Below, in pieces: positions 1 to 14,426 of a stretch of DNA of 64,000 nt. This DNA is from Paenibacillus amylolyticus (GTDB taxonomy: Bacteria; Bacillota; Bacilli; Paenibacillales; Paenibacillaceae). A model generated the notes under the pieces. That model worked only from the letters and a program-made list of their open reading frames with translations. It searched no databases and was not told the DNA's origin. Location of the stretch: NCBI RefSeq assembly GCF_029689945.1, contig NZ_CP121451.1:744001-808000 (forward strand), written 5' to 3'. The position numbers and the translations under genes are program-made. Position 1 is the stretch's first letter. Each line of letters begins with the position of its first letter.

Positions 1-48
1 CGACCCTCGCCTTGGCAAGGCGATGCTCTACCGCTGAGCCACTTCCGC
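1..48 (-). tRNA. tRNA-Gly(GCC), partial
   Basis: The 5' part of a tRNA read on the minus strand: acceptor 5' strand, D-arm, and an anticodon arm with loop TTGCCAA, giving anticodon GCC. The T-arm and 3' end lie beyond the window start. It is the last visible member of the array transcribed away from the rRNA operon. Confidence 0.93.
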
Positions 49-58
49 AAATAAAGGA

Positions 59-139
59 TGCGCGTGGAGGGACTTGAACCCCCACGTCAAAGACGCTAGA
101 TCCTAAGTCTAGTGCGTCTGCCAATTCCGCCACACGCGC
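59..139 (-). tRNA. tRNA-Leu(TAG)
   Basis: Class II tRNA with a variable arm. The anticodon loop CTTAGGA gives anticodon TAG. The acceptor strands GCGCGTG and CACGCGC pair. CCA is not encoded: the bases after the discriminator are TCC. Confidence 0.95.
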
Positions 140-145
140 ATATAA

Positions 146-221
146 TGGTGAGTCATGAAGGGCTCGAACCTTCGACACCCTGATTAAAAGTCAGGTGCTC
201 TACCAACTGAGCTAATGACTC
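146..221 (-). tRNA. tRNA-Lys(TTT)
   Basis: Complete cloverleaf. The anticodon loop CTTTTAA gives TTT. Acceptor strands GAGTCAT and ATGACTC pair, and CCA is encoded at 146-148. Confidence 0.95.
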
Positions 222-230
222 ATAGAAAAC

Positions 231-316
231 TGGTGGAGGATGATGGATTCGAACCACCGAACCCGTACGGGAGCAGATTTACAGTCTGATGCGTTTGGCC
301 ACTTCGCTAATCCTCC
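231..316 (-). tRNA. tRNA-Tyr(GTA)
   Basis: Class II tRNA with a long variable arm. The anticodon loop CTGTAAA gives GTA. Acceptor strand GGAGGAT pairs with ATCCTCC, and CCA is encoded at 231-233. Confidence 0.95.
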
Positions 317-325
317 AGGATTACA

Positions 326-401
<76 letters not shown>

Positions 402-421
402 ATATTAAATTGTTTTGAAAA

Positions 422-497
<76 letters not shown>

Positions 498-504
498 TTA
501 CTAA

Positions 505-618
505 ATGGCGGAACCGACGGGATACTCTCACTTCGTTCGAGACTGCGAAGCTTATGCTCTCGAAGTGAATGCTCCGACGAACCCAAAGACGGATTCTCAT
601 CCCTGAAGCATATACAAG
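505..618 (-). repeat. tRNA-end-duplicating element, copy A (at tRNA-Asp)
   Basis: A 114-bp unit lies between tRNA-Asp and tRNA-Phe. It is bounded by a perfect 19-bp direct repeat: 505-523 equals 619-637, and the second copy is the real 3' end of tRNA-Asp including its CCA. The inside contains no tRNA. It shares a 33-bp block starting at GGGATACTCTC with one mismatch, plus further short blocks (CTCCGACGAACC, GGATTCTCATCCCT, TGAAGCA), with copy B at 897-1012. Arms CACTTCG (529-535) and CGAAGTG (561-567) can form a stem, and GGAT-TCTC-ATCC a second small hairpin. It looks like a small dispersed element inserted at, and duplicating, a tRNA 3' end. It has no coding capacity and no family that I recognise. 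Confidence 0.8.
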
Positions 619-619
619 A

Positions 620-697
620 TGGCGGAACCGACGGGATTCGAACCCGCGATCTCCTGCGTGACAGGCAGGCATGTTAGGCCAACTACACCACGGTTCC
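620..697 (-). tRNA. tRNA-Asp(GTC)
   Basis: Complete cloverleaf with loop CTGTCAC, anticodon GTC, G73 and encoded CCA at 620-622. Its last 19 bp are repeated at 505-523 as the far boundary of element copy A. Confidence 0.95.
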
Positions 698-724
698 AGA
701 TCACTTTCACAAAAGAAAGCTTAA

Positions 725-798
<74 letters not shown>

Positions 799-815
799 TC
801 GTTATAAAGATAATA

Positions 816-891
816 TGGTGGAGGCTGAGGGGATCGAACCCCCGACCCTCTGCTTGTAAGGCAGATGCTCTCCCAGCTGAGCTAAGCCTCC
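816..891 (-). tRNA. tRNA-Val(TAC)
   Basis: Complete cloverleaf with loop CTTACAA, anticodon TAC, and encoded CCA at 816-818. Confidence 0.95.
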
Positions 892-896
892 ATATG

Positions 897-1012
897 ATGA
901 CCCGTAGGGGATACTCTCTCTTCGTTCGAGACTGCGAAGCAGTTGCTAACGAAGTACATCCTCCGACGAACCTTTGGGATTCTCATCCCTTGTTGAAGCA
1001 ATAGGTATTGCT
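897..1012 (-). repeat. tRNA-end-duplicating element, copy B (at tRNA-Glu)
   Basis: A 116-bp unit lies between tRNA-Glu and tRNA-Val. Its outer boundary repeats 13 bp of the tRNA-Glu 3' end (897-909 equals 1013-1025). The interior matches copy A over the 33-bp block starting GGGATACTCTC (one mismatch) and over later short blocks, although the two host tRNAs differ. Stem arms are CTTCGTT (920-926) and AACGAAG (948-954), with an inner perfect hairpin ACTGC-GAA-GCAGT at 931-943. GGGAT-TCTC-ATCCC forms another hairpin. The same element at two unrelated tRNAs argues against simple tRNA duplication. Confidence 0.78.
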
Positions 1013-1013
1013 A

Positions 1014-1084
1014 TGACCCGTAGGGATTCGAACCCCTGTTACCTCCGTGAAAGGGAGGTGTCTTAACCCCTTGACCAACGGGCC
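1014..1084 (-). tRNA. tRNA-Glu(TTC)
   Basis: Cloverleaf with loop CTTTCAC, anticodon TTC. Acceptor GGCCCGT pairs with ACGGGTC. CCA is not encoded. Its 3' end is partly repeated at 897-909. Confidence 0.95.
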
Positions 1085-1088
1085 TTAA

Positions 1089-1164
1089 TGGCTCCCCGAA
1101 CAGGACTCGAACCTGTGACAACTCGATTAACAGTCGAGTGCTCTACCAACTGAGCTATCAGGGA
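1089..1164 (-). tRNA. tRNA-Asn(GTT)
   Basis: Cloverleaf with loop CTGTTAA, anticodon GTT, G73 and encoded CCA at 1089-1091. Confidence 0.95.
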
Positions 1165-1165
1165 A

Positions 1166-1241
1166 TGGTGGAGCCAAGCGGGATCGAACCGCTGACCTCC
1201 TGCTTGCAAGGCAGGCGCTCTCCCAGCTGAGCTATGGCCCC
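1166..1241 (-). tRNA. tRNA-Ala(TGC)
   Basis: Cloverleaf with loop CTTGCAA, anticodon TGC, and encoded CCA. It is separated from tRNA-Asn by a single base. Confidence 0.95.
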
Positions 1242-1275
1242 ATACTCTGGTTTATTTCTTGTTGTGGTCTTACTA

Positions 1276-1349
1276 TGGGCCCTGGTGGACTCGAACCACC
1301 GGCCTCACCCTTATCAGAGGTGCGCTCTAACCAACTGAGCTAAGGGCCC
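1276..1349 (-). tRNA. tRNA-Ile(GAT)
   Basis: Cloverleaf with loop CTGATAA, anticodon GAT. First tRNA after 5S rRNA in transcription order. CCA is not encoded. Confidence 0.95.
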
Positions 1350-1361
1350 TTATCAATTTCG

Positions 1362-1383
1362 AAAAAAAATACCCCAGTGGGGT
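1362..1383 (-). terminator. terminator-like hairpin between 5S rRNA and tRNA array
   Basis: On the minus strand, ACCCC-ACT-GGGGT is followed by A and eight T residues, right after 5S rRNA and 12 bp before tRNA-Ile. It has the form of an intrinsic terminator with a short 5-bp stem. If active, it would limit read-through from the rRNA operon into the tRNAs. Confidence 0.6.
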
Positions 1384-1387
1384 TTCG

Positions 1388-1503
1388 CTTGGCGGCGTCC
1401 TACTCTCCCAGGACCCTTCGGTCCAAGTACCATCGGCGCTAGAGGGCTTAACGGTCGTGTTCGGGATGGGTACGTGTGGAACCCCTCCGCCATCGCCACC
1501 AAA
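1388..1503 (-). rRNA. rrf: 5S ribosomal RNA
   Basis: The minus strand carries a typical firmicute 5S sequence: helix I ends GGCGGCG/CGCCGCC, with the internal CCATCCCGAACACG block. It is about 116 nt long, between 23S and the tRNA array. The exact ends are estimated from the terminal helix. Confidence 0.93.
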
Positions 1504-1577
1504 CGTGGTGCTTACCTTTCAGAGATCATTCTCTGAAAACTAGATTCGAAACGAAAGTCTGCGAATGTTCTTGCTAT

Positions 1578-6357
<4,780 letters not shown>

Positions 6358-6555
6358 AGTATTGAAAAGAGCGATAAGCTCATTTTGAATCTGACGAGAT
6401 TAAACATCTCATTTGTGCTCCAGTCGATTCAAGCCAAGGCTTGTTTCCAACTTTCGCGTTCATTTTGCAAGCAGAATGTTTACTCACTCGTTGTTCAGTT
6501 TTCAAAGATCAAACTTGTTTTGTTACCGAGTGTTGTTCTCCTCAGCAACTTTTAT

Positions 6556-6584
6556 ATCTTACCACATCCGAACCAACTTAGCAA
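6556..6584 (-). promoter_or_regulatory. probable proximal rRNA promoter
   Basis: On the minus strand a -35-like TTGCTA (6579-6584) is followed after 17 bp by TAAGAT (6556-6561), about 200 bp upstream of mature 16S. Position and -10 form fit a sigma-A rRNA P2 promoter. Confidence 0.5.
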
Positions 6585-6672
6585 GCTCTTTTTTTAGTTT
6601 CTTTCGAAGCTTATTTGTTTTGCCTGCGGCACTTTGTTTCTCGTGTTTTTTTTGGCCGGAAATAGAATATAT

Positions 6673-6702
6673 CATATACACAACACAAATACTACTTGTA
6701 AA
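6673..6702 (-). promoter_or_regulatory. possible distal rRNA promoter
   Basis: TTTACA (6697-6702), an 18-bp spacer, then TATATG (6673-6678) in a very A/T-rich segment about 120 bp upstream of the first candidate. Tandem promoters are usual for rRNA operons, but this match is weaker. The rest of 6703-6983 holds no gene or site that I can support. Confidence 0.3.
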
Positions 6703-6983
6703 ATATCCCATCAGCAATTGTATGGTTAAACTTGACTCAATCTTTTCTTCATCTCTTTTTCCGATGGCAATATCCTCTTACTATATCCTATATACACTCA
6801 CCGGTCGAATCTCTTTCAATATAGGTTGTGAACTAATCAACCAGCATCATTACATTCGTTCTATAAAATATGAAACACAAAGCTCTATTCAATAACACTG
6901 CTTTCTATTACGTGGTTACCGAATCTAATAATCGAACTACAAAGAACTTGTGAGCATGATAAGATTGTGCTCTTCACTTTTTA

Positions 6984-7540
6984 CTATTCGTCTTTGAACC
7001 TACCCATCACTATCGTGTCATAATACTGTCCGTCCGCGTGTCGCCGATCCTTTTTCAGGATACCTTCGATCTCGAAGCCACTCTTCTGATATAACTCGAT
7101 TGCTTTTTTATTGGATGCCAGTACGTTCAACACCATCTTCTCTACACCCGTCTGATCTGCCCATTCTATTGACCGCGCCAACAAGTTCTTGCCAATTCTA
7201 TGCCCCCAGAACTCTCTGGCTACACACACGCCGAACTCAACCTTATGCCAAAAGCGCTTCAACTCCCTACCTTCACATCGGGAATACCCACAATTTCGCC
7301 CCCAACTACAGCAACAAGGAATAGATTCCGTGACTTATCAGTATCCAAATGGATGATCCGCCTAAACCCGGCTGCGTCGATATACGCTTCGCCCTCTTCC
7401 CGATCCATGTTCTCGGTTTCCCCGTCCAGTTGTACACGAAGTGAAGACAAGGCCTCAGCATCTGTTTCCTCTGCGGATCGAATTGAGTAAGATAAGCCTT
7501 TAATGTAATATTCCTGTTGATCGATAATCATAAGAACCAT
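6984..7540 (-). CDS. GNAT family N-acetyltransferase (frame broken by one base)
   Basis: Two overlapping frames join into one GNAT enzyme of about 185 residues that would transfer an acetyl group from acetyl-CoA to an amine. The N-terminal part (7259-7540) runs to GGEIVG. The C-terminal part carries the acetyl-CoA loop region (WGHRIGKNLL) and the GNAT tail ASNKKAIELYQKSGFE. Adding one base near 7280-7284 turns the reading after GGEIVGI into RCEGRELKRFWH, which restores the missing strand, so the break is probably a deletion of one base. The start at 7540 follows an AGAGGCGG ribosome site; 7531 is also possible. The substrate cannot be read from sequence; the nearest style is the ribosomal-protein or small-molecule acetyltransferases. 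It is monocistronic, 34 bp downstream of the response regulator. Confidence 0.8.
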
Positions 7541-7580
7541 TCCGCCTCTTCACTTTGTTAAAATACTTTACCCTTATTGC

Positions 7581-9184
7581 TTACCCCACCTCAGACGGAC
7601 TCTTGCCCGTAAGCATTTTGAATACCTGGCTGAAATACGTTGCATTACGGAACCCCGTCATCTCGCTCACCTCATATACCATGTAATGTCCCGACTGCAA
7701 CAGTTCCAGCGCTCTCTGAATTCGGTACCCGTTCAAATAACTCACGAAATTCTCACCGGTCACCCTTTTGAACAGTTGACTCAGATACTTCGGATGTACG
7801 AATAATCCCTTGGCTATGGCTTCAAAACTAATCTCTTCGGCGTAATGCAGCTCCACATACTGTTTCACCTGTTCGATCAGTTTATTGCTTTTCTTCTCGC
7901 CCATCTCCTTGCGTATCTGTTCCAGCCAGTTGCAGATAATACGGTCCATCCAGCTTACCAGATCATGCAACGCATACTTCGATTGAATTTCACGCAAAAA
8001 ATCACTCATCGCCAGCGGTGGCGTTAACATGGGATGAAGTCGGTTCCAACTATGAATTAACGTATCAAACAGACTGACGGCCACAACCTGTACATCCTGT
8101 ATCCCAACACAGTTCCCCTCTTCAGCAAAAGGCAAATATGTTGCCATACCTCTTCTGCCTGATCAGGCCGAATATCCGCCCAAGCCTCATTCCATTGACG
8201 AAGCAATAAGGAATAATCCGTCACACTTGGCTCTGTATCCTTTGATGCTTCATAGTGGTAGATACGGCTCCCACCTTGAAACTCTGCTGTTTCCAGCGCC
8301 TCCCTGCTCTCAAGATAAGAATCTATCACTTCACATGGGTGAATCTTGGATCTCCCGATTCCAGCACTCACTTCAATTTTCAGATACGTAAAGATCTGAT
8401 CAATCATCCGCTCTACGAGTGGCAGGCATTCCCCCAGATGATCTGTATCTCCTAATAAAAGCAACACAAATACCTGATCCGAATAATCAACAATTTCTAC
8501 CTGACCATTCATGCGCGCCGCTTGCTCCTTCACCGTCTCCTGAATAATATCGGCCGCCCCGTAGCGGAGAAGCTGCCAATCCCGTTCTTTCATGCGTGTC
8601 AAAAATACGGGGCGATTCAGTTGCAGACTAATGGCGCGTGTATGTGAGGACATAGGAATACCTATATAGTCCATGCGTTCTTTCGGAAGTTCGTCTGCCC
8701 GATATCGCGTGGTCAACAGCTCGTGAAGAAATTGTTTGCGCAAATACGGAAGCACCCGTCCAACCTCCTGCTTGTACGTCCGCTCCAGCCGCTCATGCCG
8801 CTCTCGCACATCTTGTTCCAACAGTACCTCCCGCAGCACAGACTCAATCTCCTCAACCTCTGCCGGCTTCAGCAAAAAGTGATTTACCCCCCAGCGCATG
8901 GCTGCCCGGGCGTTCTCGAACTCGTCATATCCGCTAAGAATGATGATCGGCAGGTGGGGATGATCACGTCGCAACGTCTGTGTGATCTCAAGCCCGGTCA
9001 TCCCAGGTAGATAGACGTCAGTCATAACGACATCCGGGTGCATGCGGTGAAACAGGTCCAGCGCCTCCAAGCCATTGGAAGCAGTACCTGCAATGCTGAG
9101 ACCCAGAGAGGGCCAATCGATATGATCTGTTAATGCCTTTACAATATGAGGATCGTCATCAACAAGCATGATGGTCTTCATCAT
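7581..9184 (-). CDS. AraC-type response regulator (YesN-like), frame broken
   Basis: Transcription factor of a two-component pair controlling the sugar ABC locus upstream. The N-terminal receiver domain (residues 1-120) shows the acidic pocket (LVDDDPHI), the phospho-acceptor region DVVMTDVYLPGMTG and the K of FLLKP. A middle linker region follows. The C-terminus has two AraC helix-turn-helix motifs (ISFEAIAKGLFVHPKYLSQL and VYEVSEMTGFRNATYFSQVF). The protein is read in two frames; adding one base at the GGG run 8103-8105 joins KRGTVLG to IQDVQVVAVSLFDTL and gives about 534 residues, the normal length for YesN-like regulators. The ATG at 9184 overlaps the kinase stop codon, so the two are co-translated. 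Confidence 0.88.
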
Positions 9185-11090
9185 TTTTCACCGTCCAACC
9201 ATAGATTTAATTGCTCGTCGGTCTCAATACGCGGCAGCGTAATGGTCACTTCCACACCACCAGACTCTCTATTGCTCAGTTGAACACCATACCTCTTCCC
9301 ACAATAAAGCTGAATACGCTGATGTACATTCCGTACACCGATACCGCACGTCTCTTCCAGTGTCCATCCCTCCGGCAAACCCCGCCCATTATCCATGATA
9401 CGAATAACGATGTCCTCATGCGGGCCAATCTCTTCGTGTATATGGACCTGAATTCGAAGTGTACCTTCTTCAGGGTGCCCGTGCATAACGGCATTTTCGA
9501 TAAAGGGCTGCAAAATGATCTTTGGAATGTAACAACCGCGAATACGTGGATCGATCTGTTCCTGATAATGAATGGAGAACGGCAACCGCTCTGACTGTAT
9601 GTTAACGTAGCAACGGGCATGTTCTAACTCATCTCGAACCCGAATAAATAATCTTCCTCCACTCAACCCAATCCGTAACAGCTTACTGAGCTGCACAATC
9701 ATGCGGCTGATATCCTTGGCTTCGTAATCGAGCGCGCGCCAGTGGATCATATCGAGGGTGTTGTACAGAAAATGGGGTTTGATCTGGGCCTCAAGCAAGC
9801 CCGTCTGGGCTTCACGCTTGGCCCGGCTCTCTTCCTTCACCTGTTCCATCAGCGTTGTGAGTTGTGAAGCCATGTGATTAAAGCCATAAGCCAAGTGGGC
9901 GTATTCCTCCGTAAACGAAAGCTGTACCCGGGTATCGAAGTCCCCTTTTCCAGTTGTCTCATTCGCTTGATCAATTGTCGCAGAGGGCGGATGATCTGCC
10001 TTACAAACAGGTACGCAAGCACAGCGGAACATAACAGTCCCAGTATGGCGATGCCGAGGATCTGCCAGCCTGCCTGTCTGAGCGGAGATAACAACGTATA
10101 TACCGGAATAGTCTGTACGAGGCGCCACTGAAGCATGGCTGGCTTGGAGTACAGTACCAATTGAGCACCACCGGGTTGGCCGGAAACCACTTCGTATCCG
10201 TCTGCGCCAGGCTGGACATGTTCCTGAATCCATGCACTATCTATAATAGAAGAAGATGAGTTTACGGCATCACCCGTTTCTGGAGATGTACTTACTTCAT
10301 TACTCCTATTCAATCGGTCCTGTTCGTCCAATGCATCACCTTCAGCATGATCGTATTGTACATTCTCCCCTGCTGGATCAACTTTCCCCATCTGCATGAC
10401 GACATTACCAGCCGTATCGACCAACAGCACTTTTCCATCAAGCACCATGGGTACATCAGCAAATCTGCGTACGATGTCCGATCTGCTCAGTCGAATAAGC
10501 ACATAGGCAACTGTTCCGCCTCGACTATCAAAAATCCGTTGGGCGTATCCAACCAGGGATTGGCCCGATTCGTTCTCACGCAGCGGAACCCAAGCCGCAT
10601 CAGCCTTTTCCAGCGTTGCAAACCAAGAGTCGTGTGCGATGGTATCGACCGGAAATATGCGATCAGCCATCGTCACTGTCACTTCATTAAAGACATCCGT
10701 ATACAGTTCAATGGAAGTAATGCCTTCACTCACGACCATGGTATGATCTAGGATTCGAGAGACCTCTCTCCGTTGGTGAATCTGTGCAAGTCTGCCCGTA
10801 TTGGCCGTTTCGAGCAGATGGGACAGTTCCCGATTGCTTGCCAAACCGTAGGCGGTTCCTGTTACCCCTGTAATGAAATCAAATCCCCGACGTGTGCTTT
10901 CATTCAGAAGAGCCAGACGTGCTTTGCTTATCTCGGCAAATGTGACCGCGGAGAAAGACTGATATGCCAGCCAGACAACAACGGAGACGAGCAACAGGTT
11001 AAACGCAATAAAGCAAGTCACCATCAACGTGGAGAGCTTGCTTTGTTGCAGCTTTTGATTAATGAATGAAGACCATCTGCCTTTCCTCAT
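9181..11090 (-). CDS. sensor histidine kinase (YesM-like), frame broken
   Basis: Membrane sensor that phosphorylates the following regulator. An N-terminal membrane segment near residues 20-45 (CFIAFNLLLVSVVVWLAY) is followed by a ~280-residue extracytoplasmic sensor region. A second membrane segment (ILGIAILGLLCSAVLAYLFV) leads into HAMP, then a His_kinase domain with the site AQIKPHFLYNTLDMIHW, and an ATPase domain with DNGRGLP and a final GG motif. Adding one base in the G4 run 9942-9945 changes EKGTSIP to EKGDFDTRVQLSFTEEY and unites both halves (about 636 residues). The longer frame to 11255 overlaps the permease, so ATG 11090 is preferred, though its ribosome site is weak. Confidence 0.87.
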
Positions 11091-11118
11091 GGAAAAATCA
11101 ACTCGTTTCGTCTTGGAA

Positions 11119-11966
11119 TTACCCTTTGAGCCCAGAGGTCGCGATTCCTTCCACGAAGTACTTTTGACACACGATAAATACAATGAAACATGGCACCAAT
11201 GACAACACCGACATGGCAAACATCGGACCCCAATCGGATTGAGAACTGGAATCAAGGAACAGACGCAGACCCAGCGGTACCGTGTATTTGCTCACGTCAC
11301 TCAAGTAGATCAACTGACTGAAGAAGTCGTCCCATGTCCACAAGAACGTAAAGATCATCGTGGTAACCAGTGCTGGAAACGCAAGTGGAATGATGATTTT
11401 GGTGTAAATTTTCACAGGACCGCAACCATCAATGGTAGCCGCCTCATCCAACTCTTTGGGCAATCCCGGAAGAACTGTACCATGAGGAAAATGAAGAAGG
11501 CATCGGTCGCGAGCCATTTGGGTACGACAAGCGGCAGATACGTATTCACCCACTCCAGATGGTTGAAGAGAATATACTGCGGAATCAGTGTCACATGATG
11601 GGGCAGCATGATCGTCATGAGCATCAGGCCGAAGCAGATAGCTTTGAAACGAAAATTCAATCGGGCGAACGCATACGCTGCCATGGAGCAGGAGATGACA
11701 TTACCCAGCACAGCTCCAAGTGATAGGATGACAGAGTTGGTGAGGAAGCGGGAGAAGGGATTGCCCTGTATACCCGCCCATCCATTCATGTAATTTTTCC
11801 AATTCCATTCCTGTGGCCAGAACCAGGTCTCTGTAAAGATCATATGTCCCGGTTTGAATGAGCTGCCCAGCATCCAGAGAATCGGATAGAGCATGACAAA
11901 GGCGATGCCTGAAATCAGTACATGCTTGCTGACGACCCATGCTGTAGAGTTCCGTTGTCCAATCAT
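11119..11966 (-). CDS. sugar ABC transporter permease (MalG/YesQ type), frame broken
   Basis: One of two inner-membrane permeases of a CUT1 carbohydrate importer. Six hydrophobic segments are visible, and the EAA loop reads ELDEAATIDGCGPVKIYTKIIIP, which contacts the ATPase subunit. The reading frame breaks at 11465-11467; adding one G restores VQFFRGLPKELDEAA and a normal ~283-residue protein. The N-terminal ATG 11966 overlaps the stop of the upstream permease. No ATPase gene is present nearby; CUT1 importers of this type commonly share one multi-sugar ATPase (MsmX) encoded elsewhere. Confidence 0.88.
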
Positions 11967-12911
11967 GATTTCCCACCATCCTCATAGTGCACCCACAGCT
12001 TGCTGCTGCGGAATACGAGCAATGTAAATACGCCAATCAGGATAACCAGCACCCAGGCCATCGCGGAAGCATAGCCCATCTGAAAGAATGAGAATCCTTT
12101 TTTGTATAGATACAGAGAGTACATTAAGGTTGAGTTCACCGGTCCCCCGCTACCGTTACTGATAACAAAAGCTTGAGTGAACGATTGGAAGGACGTAATC
12201 AGCTGCATCACGAGATTAAAAAAGATGACGGGTGACAATATCGGTAACGTTATATAGAAGAATCTCCGCAAAGGACCTGCCCCATCTACCGCCGAGGCTT
12301 CGTCGTATTCGGGTGGAATCTGCTTCAAGCCAGCCAGGAAAATAATCATGGAAGATCCAAACTGCCATACCGATAACAATACGATGGAATACAGGGCATA
12401 CTTCGGATTGGCAACCCAATCGGGCGCCTTAATACCTACCATCGCAAGCACACTATTCGCAGCCCATCCCCACCCAGCATCTTACGCCACAACATGGCAA
12501 TCGCCACGCTGCCCCAAGCAATGTCGGGATGTAATACACTGTCCGGTAAATACCGAGCCCTCGAATCCCTTTATTGAGCAACATGGCTACCAGCAGTGCG
12601 AAGATCAACTTGACCGGTACCGAAACAGCGACATACGTGAAAGTGACCTTGAGCGACTGGGTAAACAGTTTATCCGATGTAAACATCGTAGTGTAGTTAT
12701 CCAGACCGACCCAGGAAGGGGCGGCCAGGATACTGTAATCGGTGAATGAGATGTATAACGATACCAACATTGGACCCAAGGTGAGCAATAACAATCCGAC
12801 AAGCCATGGGGCGAGGAACAGAAGCGCGGCTCCATTATGCGCATATCTCCGTTTGACCCGGCGGTTAGCCACACTTTCAACTCGGGCTTGACTGACCTGT
12901 GATGTCGTCAT
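11963..12911 (-). CDS. sugar ABC transporter permease (MalF/YesP type), frame broken twice
   Basis: Partner permease of the CUT1 importer. The N-terminus has a cytoplasmic basic stretch, then LFLAPWLVGLLLLTLGPMLV as first membrane span. The EAA loop reads EYDEASAVDGAGPLRRFFYITLP. Two one-base deletions interrupt it: at the G4 run 12512-12515 and near 12459-12463. With both restored, the text runs IPTLLGGSVAIAMLWRKML and then GGDGLANSVLAMVG, as in the family (about 316 residues). Start ATG 12911 follows a GGAGGTTGC site. Products upstream and downstream belong to the same operon. Confidence 0.87.
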
Positions 12912-12959
12912 CTTCGCAACCTCCCCGCAGAATTAGTAGTCTGGAACGGTTTCAATGAT

Positions 12960-14300
12960 TTATTGACTCGATCCAAGCGTAGCCTTCGCTCCTTCAATAA
13001 ACTGGGCAATCACATCGGGAGTACTGCCTTGTCCGAAGGCGATCTGCTCGCTTGCGCTCTTGAAACTTGTGTCCACTTCAGCAAAACCTTGCGGGTATGG
13101 TGGGTCAATCTCACTGGAATGCTTCGATACGGTATCGATGAATTGGAAAATGGCTTGCTCCGCTTCCGGCAGCGTTGGCTGCATCTGCGCACGAATGCTT
13201 GAGTTAACCGGCACACCACGTTCAGAACCAAGAATAGCGGTTGCTTCTGGATCATTGACCATGAAATCAATGAACATGGCAACTTCCTTCGGATGTTTCG
13301 TTTTGCCATAACCGGAGAGGAACTGGCCTGGTTTCAGGTATTCGCCAATTTGCTGCTCGTTAACACCATGCGGGAGTACTTGTATTCCAAGCTTATGATC
13401 CTGGTTTTTGTTCACCTGCTGGAATGTCAGCAATTGATTGGACCATGCAAAATCCATGGCAGCTGTACCCAGGGAGATCGGGCGGGTCTCCAGCGCATTG
13501 GTTGTGGATGCCGTTATCTCCGCCGTGGTCACTCCACCATTCTCGCGCAGTGCGCCCCACATATCGAACCATTGCTGAAGCTCCTCGCTGGTAGCGGTCA
13601 TTGTGCCACCGTCGAACAACCCTTTCCCGGATTGCCGGATAAACACTTCAAACATGTTCGTTGTACCGGAAATGTCTGCAGATCCATAGAATCCCTCACC
13701 TTTGGCTGCGGCAATCTTGGTCGCAATATCCCCAAAATCCTTCCATGTCCAGCTCTCTTGCGGTTCTTCAATACCTAATTCCTGAAATACGGTGGCATCA
13801 TAAATGACACCTGGTGCGTTTACTCCGAGGGTAATCGCATATAATTTATCGTCAATGGATCCGGCTGTAATCATGCTCTGATCGTGGTCCTCGGTCCGCA
13901 GCTCTTTGCTCTCTGCAAACGGGGTCAGGTCAAGCAAGGCGCCGCGCCGGGCAAAGTCAGTCAGAAAGGCGTAATCCATCTGGATGATATCCGGTGCATT
14001 CGAACCGGCTACCTGTGTAGTCAACTTGTCAAAATAACCGTCCCAACCGGAGTATTCAGGTTTGATGGTAATCCCCGGATGTTTCTCTTCGAACAATTGG
14101 ATGACTTTGGTCGTCAGATCATGTCGGGTCTGTGATCCCCACCAGGTCATGCGCAGTTCAACCTTACCTGATGAATCTCCTTCACTTCCACTTGCTTCCC
14201 CAGAAGAAGATGGTGTATCAGTGGCCCCTCCAGAACAGGCTGCAGCGAACAATAACAGGGACAGGCAGAACAGGGTTACCCACTTTTTCGTGATCATCAT
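12960..14300 (-). CDS. extracellular sugar-binding lipoprotein
   Basis: Substrate-binding protein of the CUT1 importer, 446 residues and intact. A lipoprotein signal peptide ends in a lipobox (LLFAAACSGG), so the mature protein is anchored outside the membrane by the cysteine near residue 22. A Ser/Gly/Asp-rich linker follows, then a type 1 solute-binding domain (MTWWGSQTRHD, HPGITIKPEYSGWDGYFDKL). It is first in the operon binding protein-permease-permease-kinase-regulator, 48 bp before the first permease. The likely ligand is a pectin- or rhamnogalacturonan-derived oligosaccharide, inferred only from the GH105 neighbour. Confidence 0.9.
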   Translation of the reverse strand: MMITKKWVTLFCLSLLLFAAACSGGATDTPSSSGEASGSEGDSSGKVELRMTWWGSQTRHDLTTKVIQLFEEKHPGITIKPEYSGWDGYFDKLTTQVAGSNAPDIIQMDYAFLTDFARRGALLDLTPFAESKELRTEDHDQSMITAGSIDDKLYAITLGVNAPGVIYDATVFQELGIEEPQESWTWKDFGDIATKIAAAKGEGFYGSADISGTTNMFEVFIRQSGKGLFDGGTMTATSEELQQWFDMWGALRENGGVTTAEITASTTNALETRPISLGTAAMDFAWSNQLLTFQQVNKNQDHKLGIQVLPHGVNEQQIGEYLKPGQFLSGYGKTKHPKEVAMFIDFMVNDPEATAILGSERGVPVNSSIRAQMQPTLPEAEQAIFQFIDTVSKHSSEIDPPYPQGFAEVDTSFKSASEQIAFGQGSTPDVIAQFIEGAKATLGSSQ

Positions 14301-14329
14301 AAATGAATTTCCTCCCCTTTATATAACTA

Positions 14330-14355
14330 TGGAATCGCTTACAAAACCTATTGTA
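14330..14355 (-). promoter_or_regulatory. promoter region of sugar ABC operon with cre-like site
   Basis: A -10-like TACAAT (14350-14355) lacks a good -35, as expected if the AraC regulator activates it. The 14-mer at 14330-14343 (TGGAATCGCTTACA) differs from the CcpA consensus TGWAANCGNTNWCA at one position. Both calls are by eye. Confidence 0.35.
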
Positions 14356-14426
14356 TCGGTCCAATGCTGTACATGACATAAACAAAAGTAAGCTTTCCTG
14401 TCAAAAAAGTAAGGAGTTGAAGGAAT

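Noticed and set aside
7581..12911. Split two-component and permease genes as pseudogenes of a dead sugar locus.
   Set aside because: Each break is one lost base in a short run and the repaired proteins are complete with all key residues, so sequencing error explains them better.
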